Assembly: GCA_030159075.1 (NCBI GenBank)
Contig: BROG01000240.1
Coordinates: 788,501 to 852,500 of the forward strand
DNA length: 64,000 nt
Origin: Atrina japonica
Lineage: Eukaryota > Mollusca > Bivalvia > Pterioida > Pinnidae
Direction: 5' to 3'
Shown: in pieces, positions 58,900-64,000 of the stretch
Position numbering within the stretch: position 1 is the stretch's first letter
Layout of the letters: the number at the start of each line of letters is the position of its first letter
Program-made: the position numbers and the translations under genes
Notes under the pieces: model-generated
The model's database searches: none
What the model saw: the letters and a program-made list of their open reading frames with translations, nothing else
Told to the model about the DNA's origin: nothing

Positions 58900-59335
58900 G
58901 ACTGCTTGAAGATCAGGAGAGAGTTTATCATTAATTCATTGAAATTATTTGTTAGTTGGATTTGTTAGCATTCTGATCTGATCATTTCTGGAAATGTTTG
59001 TGATGTAACACTGTCCTCTGTATTAACAGTGAAGTCTACCAAAATAGAGCTTGGAATGTGTGTCTTTTGATCCTCGTCCATTTGTCTGTAACATTTCTAA
59101 TCTTCTTCATACTGTATGCACTTTTAAACACAAGACCATATACTGTGCCGTGAGCAATAGTCAAGGTCATGGGAAGGTGATGTCATAACTATGTCTTCAA
59201 GATTAACTATTTGATGCATTTCTGACCTATGACCTGCTAGTATTTTCTGTCTTTTTAACTTTATAAAAAGTTTCCATTTTTCTCAAATCAAAAGTGCTTC
59301 ATGTCTATAGACTGATGTTTACACCTTTTTATTCT

Positions 59336-59570
59336 ACCAGACTAACTTTATGGACACAGACTGTAACATTTACAATTTGTTGTTCTACCAGACTAACTTT
59401 ATGGACACAGACTGTAACATTTACAATTTGTTGTTCTACCAGACTAACTTTATGGACACAGACTGTAACATTTACAATTTGTTGTTCTACCAGACTAACT
59501 TTATGGACACAGACTGTAACATTTACAATTTGTTGTTCTACCAGACTAACTTTATTGGTACAGACTAGCA
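59336..59570. repeat. 51-bp near-perfect tandem repeat (4.5 units)
   Basis: ACTAACTTTATGGACACAGA, CTGTAACATTTACAATTTGT and TGTTCTACCAG; starts at 59341, 59392, 59443, 59494 and 59545. The copies are almost identical, so expansion is recent. Both strands stay open because 51 is a multiple of three; not coding. Confidence 0.97.
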
Positions 59571-59617
59571 TTTACAGTTTGTTGTTCTTTCCGACTGTGG
59601 TGTTTACTGTTTTTGGC

Positions 59618-60390
59618 TCACAGGAACAAAAGTCTGGTGAGCTAATGTCAAACCCCCGGCATTGTCATTGGTGTTGGCGTCAGTAGACAAATCTTTAACC
59701 TGGCTTATATGTTTTTCACTGCAAGGGACAGGACTTTGATATTTCACTTACTGAATCCTTATGACCAGAGCGTTCATTTGGGACCTTGACTTTTGACCTC
59801 ATGACCTTGAATTTTGGCCTACTTTTCAAAAACTAACCTCAGCTATATTTTTTAAATCATGAGGGATAGGTCTTTAATATTTCACATATAGATTTCTTAT
59901 GACAATAGCTTTCATTTGGTACCTTGACTTTTGACCTAGTGACCTTAGACTTGACCTACTTTTCAAAAACTTAACCTTGGCTATAGTGTTTAAACCATGA
60001 GGGATAGGACTTTGGTATTTCATATATAGATTTCTTATGACCAGAGCTTTCATTTGGTACCTTGACTTTTGACCTTGACTTTGGACTTTGACCTACTTTT
60101 CAAAAACATAAGCCTCAGCTTAAGCTTTTAAACCATGAGGAATAGGGCTGTGATATTTCACATATAGATTTCTTTTGACCAGAGCCTTCATTTGGTACTT
60201 TGACTTTTGACCTAGTGACCTTGACCTTAGACTTTAACCTACTTTTCATAAATTTTGACTTGAGCTGAAGGAATGAAAATGTTTACCAATCCTTTGACCT
60301 TAAAACCTGACAGCTGTGGGTCAAATACATATTGTATAATTTACACCCTTTTTGGAAGCTTTCTTGTCTTTTAACAACTCTTGTTTAATT
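59618..60390. repeat. Interspersed repeat with 138-bp tandem units rich in TGACCT
   Basis: TTCATTTGG recurs at 59773, 59911, 60049 and 60187, exactly 138 bases apart. Each unit carries TTGACTTTTGACCT and TGACCTT(G/A)(A/G) motifs, then a CATGAGGGATAGG(A/T)CTTT segment. Confidence 0.92.
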
Positions 60391-60906
60391 TACTAGACTT
60401 ACTTGATATCAAATGACTCTAGCATTTACAGTTTATTCTACTAGACTTTCTATCTGCAGTTTCCTATAACAATTCTGTCATCATTCAAGTACTAATGACT
60501 GTTGTATTAATTATTTCATATTAGTTAAATATCATTTTTCTTACTTTCTGTCTACAGAGTAAATACTTTATAAATGGTTTTGTATTCAATCATTACAAGG
60601 CACACAGTAGTGTGAAAAGAGAAGCATTGGATTATTTTTAAATTCTGTTTTGTTTTTTTTTGTTAATTTTGATAATCATGTACCGGTAGCGTAAATATAA
60701 GATCCTGACATGATATTTATTGATTTAGGTTAAATCTCTCAATACATGCAATATATCTAACGTGATGTTGAATTTTAAATCATCATTAACATTCATGATC
60801 TGAAAACTAAGATATGCAGATTAAAAGATTTGACTTTGTTACTTAGTATAATCAGATTGTAGCTCAAAGTATCAGGAGTGAGGAAAAGGTTTTCTTTGTG
60901 TTTCAG

Positions 60907-60972
60907 AAGGGTGGTGTGGGTATGGGTTGGGCCTTGCCTGGAATGCAAGAGTTACAGAACCGACAATCCAAG
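60907..60972 (+). CDS. EPB41/cora: 4.1 gene exon 18: small Gly/Met/Trp cassette exon
   Basis: The acceptor is TTTGTGTTTCAG and the donor GTTTGA; 66 nt, phase 0-0, reading KGGVGMGWALPGMQELQNRQ then SK. Its composition (Gly, Met, Trp, Pro) is unlike the rest of the tail and is probably under constraint. Unspliced read-through gives Val-stop immediately. Confidence 0.8.
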
Positions 60973-62369
60973 GTTTGACAGTCTTATTGTAGGCATGTAC
61001 CCTGTGTTGTATAACTCTCACTGTTTTTGGCATGAAATGAAATGAATCCTTACCAAATTACTGCTGTCTTGTAACATTGGACGGCTAAATGACACAGGTT
61101 CCCATAAAACTGCCAACGTTGTTGCAGTGACTTGATTGTTTCTTGACATCCTTTTGGGTGGAATTTATATCACTGCCGTCCAATTTTACATGACCTCCGT
61201 TATCACAAAAGGGTGTATGGACTTGTTTCCTTGTTTACAACTTTGTTTTGTCACTCTTGTTATTATTGACTAAGAGCATGTGCTACTTTTGGTCAGTTTC
61301 CTTTGTTTCTGTTTCAGTTAATTGGTTTTGATTTTATTTTGTTTAAAGTTTATTTTGGTTTTGTTTCCATGGTAACCACCTGCACAAACATGACTTTTTT
61401 TTATGTTTTGACATTTTGATGTCATCAGCGTTTGATTATTCTTTGATATAATTACTTTCGTATGCTATATTTTCTATCAACATTGATCCAGCATGACGTA
61501 TATAGATGTTGTGTGTAATTATGTCCTTACAGATGTTTTGTACTCAACAAATCACAACTGTATAACATGGTATACTTCAACAGCATTTCATCTTTGTTGT
61601 TTTACCATCACATTTTCTCTTTTTTCAGTGTTATTTTTAGTTACATTTTTTCTTTTTTCCCATTTTTCATTGTTCAGAATAACAATTACATTTGTTTTAT
61701 GTTTACATGGTTTTTTTTCTCAACTTTGTGATTTTTCTGTGTTTTGCCTGATTACTGATAACTGACTGACTGTATGATATACCAGTTCAATGTTGGTAAT
61801 TAGACTGGTTTCCTGTTCATTTTTTTGTGTTTTCTTCACATGTGATGACATTTTGTTACATTGCATATTCATGTTCTTGATAATGATATATTAATAAGTC
61901 TGTCAGTAATTAGGGCATTAGAACTAATTATAGATTTAGGGCCTAGAATTAGAAATTGACATACAAGTTCATATAATGCGTTTCAACATATATTTTAACC
62001 AATTTGAAAGTAGAAATGATTTTCTATATAAAATATGTTGCTTCTGCTTGGTAGACTAATGTAAATATGTAATTTGCCAACAAAAAAAAAATTAAAAACA
62101 CATCAACATTTTATAAGCATAATGTGTTGTACTTGTTTTTAACCTCGAATGGGAAATTTTTGACAGAAGTATTTCACAAATATTTGACTAAAATCTGGCT
62201 GTATTGATATGCATGTGGCAAAGGTGGATAATTCCTTTCTATAAAACGAATATGATTTTTGTCAGCGATGGAACGGTCAAATAGACATTTCTTGTCAAAT
62301 ATTTTGGACCAAGTTTTCTATCTACAGTAATACAAATCGTTAATTTTCATCTATTTTGTAGAAATAGTT

Positions 62370-62700
62370 GGGGGCCTCCATAGCCGAATGGTTAGAGCAT
62401 TCTGGTTAGAGCAGGTTCAAGCCTCACTAGAACCTAAGCTGATTTTTTTGATAAAATTTGACAGTTTACTTGCAGAAGACTGGTGGTCTCTTCCCGGGTA
62501 CATTGTAATTAACAGGGTTTATTCCTCCACCCCTAACTTATTCACCCCTAAAGACACATTTGAACTGATCTAAATCAGAGATTTACAGAAGAGTCCATAG
62601 TTTTTCAGGGTTTGATGAGTTAAAAAAAACTGGTCACCGCCATTTACCCCGGTAACTGAAAAATAGTGGACTGTGGCATAAAACAAAAATCAAAAGCACA
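62370..62700 (+). mobile_element. SINE family 1 carrying a nested micro-MITE
   Basis: Head GCCTCCATAGCCGAATGGTT and B-box GCAGGTTCAAGCC, then GTTTACTTGCAGAAGACTGG and TTTATTCCTCCACCCC. It resumes after the MITE with AAAAACTGGTCACCGCCATT and the tail AACTGAAAAATAGTGGA. Confidence 0.9.
62533..62623 (+). mobile_element. TTAA-ended micro-MITE, variant A, nested in SINE
   Basis: CTAACTTATTCACCCCTAAA...GGGTTTGATGAGTTAA, 91 bp, lying exactly where the SINE body is interrupted. Confidence 0.9.
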
Positions 62701-63050
62701 TCTAGAATATTTTGGATTGGATTTGCTTAAATTGGAAAGAAAAATTCCCTTGTAATAAAAAATTTTGAATAACTAATGTTTGATTTCATGGTCAAACAGC
62801 AAGATTAATCATCTGTTTTCAGCATTGGAAACTATCTCTTGCGCTATTCCACATTTCAACAAAAAGAAAAAAATGTCATCATACAGTTTCCATGAGAATT
62901 ATATGTTACATGCTATTTGCTAAATTAATCTGAAAAAGTCTTTGTTTACTAGAATAGAATTTTATTCATTTTTTGACATCGAAATTTGAATCATTTACAT
63001 CGACTTTATAGATAAGAAGTCTAGTATTGAAATCGTTTTGTCATTGCCAG

Positions 63051-63152
63051 GATACAAACCTCTCACAGTCTACCTCATCTAGGTCCTCCAAATCTTCGTC
63101 GTCAAGTGAAGAAATTTCCCATCATGCCATTCTGGCAGACGATTTCGTAGAG
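63051..63152 (+). CDS. EPB41/cora: 4.1 gene exon 19: Ser-rich cassette exon (last seen)
   Basis: The acceptor is TCATTGCCAG and the donor GTTTGA; 102 nt, phase 0-0, reading DTNLSQSTSSRSSKSSSSSE and EISHHAILADDFVE. The frame is open and it again gives Val-stop if unspliced (TGA 63156-63158). No terminal exon or C-terminal domain was found between here and 64000, so more exons are expected to the right. Confidence 0.83.
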
Positions 63153-63919
63153 GTTTGAACTTCTGGCATATCATTACCAGTTCATTGTGTGCATGTTTTG
63201 ATATGAATGTAATTTTCTCTTTTTTTTTTTTTTTTTCAAATGAACATATATGTGAAATAGAACAACATGAAAGTAATGTAAAGTTCGCTGCATGTACAAT
63301 AATTAAAGGTGCATTTTGTCAACTAACAGGTTCTACAATATTAGACTTTGTACTTATAGATACAATGTATTCAATTTTTTCTGAGATTTGTATATATATT
63401 TTTTTATTTGCATCTAAAATAGGAGATTAAATTGTGTTCTGAATGCTTTTGTACACTTAATTCTTCTTAATGGCGACTTGAATACTTCAAGTTATTTTTT
63501 TAATGTTGATGTCTTTTGAAACTCTTGTCAATAACATGACAGTTTGCCTGCTTTTTATTTTTCGGTGCTATAAAATATATTTCTTTCATATGTTTAAATG
63601 TCAATAGCTTGCATGATGCAACTGCATTTTTATGTATTTTTATTTTATTTTATTTTTTCTGGGGGGGACGTAATGCTTGTAGCTCTATTGTGCAATTTTG
63701 ATTTATTAATGATTATTTTGAGATAAATATGCTATGAAATATATCTTTGAAGTTTTTTATTTAGATTGTAATAAGGTATGTACTTCAAGTATGTCTTGAA
63801 AGCCATGTCATGTCAAGTGTAAATGCCATGTACTATAAATAATATCTTTTGATTGCATATAACCATGTATCATTATCATCAAGTACTTACCATCATATGC
63901 AGTAGCCCTTTAATGATGT

Positions 63920-64000
63920 ATACCGTATTTTATGGCCTATAGGTCGATATGGGGGATAGGTCGAATGGCCGATTTTTGGCAAAAATCCAGGATTAAGTAT
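63920..64000. mobile_element. Possible TIR element, left end only
   Basis: ACCGTATTTTATGGCCTATA then GGTCGATATGGGGGATAGGT resembles the start of a MITE; cut by the window edge. Confidence 0.35.

Larger units (their letters stand above)
35999..64000 (+). other. EPB41/cora: Protein 4.1 / coracle family gene (19 exons seen, 3' end beyond window)
   Basis: This is a split gene whose joined exons give 1,262 codons. Codons 29 to about 308 form a FERM domain (F1 ubiquitin-like, F2 helical, F3 PH-like lobes). It is followed by a FERM-adjacent segment containing FRYSGRTQKQ, typical of 4.1R/G/N/B and coracle, then a long Lys/Glu/Ser-rich tail. Both band-4.1 signature patterns, as I remember them, fit: W-I-x3-K-x-I-x2-Q ... 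FYPPE across exons 3-4, and H-x9-E-A-x3-F-L-x2-A-x2-L-x2-Y-G-x-D-L across exons 6-7. Family members sit under the plasma membrane, bind transmembrane partners through FERM and link to spectrin/actin; coracle organises septate junctions. No vertebrate-type spectrin-actin binding motif was seen. The conserved C-terminal domain is not in the window, so the gene should continue to the right. Assignment to the 4.1/coracle group is firm; the exact orthologue and species are inferred. Confidence 0.93.

Noticed and set aside
59294..59686. 130-codon plus frame and an 80-codon minus frame
   Set aside because: Both are produced by the 51-bp tandem repeat, whose length is a multiple of three.

Overview
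The window reads as AT-rich invertebrate nuclear DNA, most likely from a bivalve mollusc. Three things suggest this: long introns packed with short SINEs and MITEs; SINE tails of a kind I associate with bivalve genomes (the GTTGTTTAACGTCC / GAGACGTCACC repeat); and one split gene of the protein 4.1 / coracle family. I see no bacterial genes, no CRISPR array and no genuine tRNA or rRNA gene.

Layout. Positions 1 to about 32.9 kb contain no exon I can support. They hold tandem repeats (units of about 12-24, 65, 78, 18, 30, 45 and 38 bp), microsatellites, tRNA-derived SINEs and several families of terminal-inverted-repeat (TIR) MITEs. A CpG-richer stretch at about 32.93-33.62 kb is the best candidate for the promoter or 5' UTR exon. 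From 35,999 to beyond the right edge lies a plus-strand gene. I resolve 19 coding exons totalling 1,262 codons: a FERM domain (exons 1-9), a FERM-adjacent region (exon 10), then a long, charged, low-complexity tail (exons 11-19). The tail includes a 1,506-nt exon with a Ser run, a Lys/Glu-rich stretch and a recent 28-codon tandem duplication. The usual 4.1 C-terminal domain is not seen and presumably lies past 64 kb.

The family links membrane proteins to spectrin/actin and, in invertebrates, works at septate junctions. Exons 12-19 are all symmetric phase-0 cassettes, so many in-frame splice forms are possible. Several have donors (GTTTAA, GTTTGA) that give Val-stop if not spliced. The read-through of exon 16 reaches a stop and then AATAAA within 40 bases.

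The FERM exons carry two splice anomalies. Exon 3, which holds the conserved Trp of the FERM signature, has no AG acceptor at the expected place. Exon 4 has one extra G at its donor, and a 2,250-bp TIR element starts a few bases downstream. These may be assembly errors, allelic lesions or unusual splicing.

The most notable mobile signal is an ultra-short (about 90 bp) TIR element that begins and ends in TTAA, with about 14 copies in 64 kb, one of them nested inside a SINE. There is also a 217-bp hAT-like MITE built of ACTGGTC motifs with 8-bp target duplications, a 400-bp hAT-like MITE inserted in a SINE with an 8-bp duplication, and a broad TA-target MITE group with CAGT termini.
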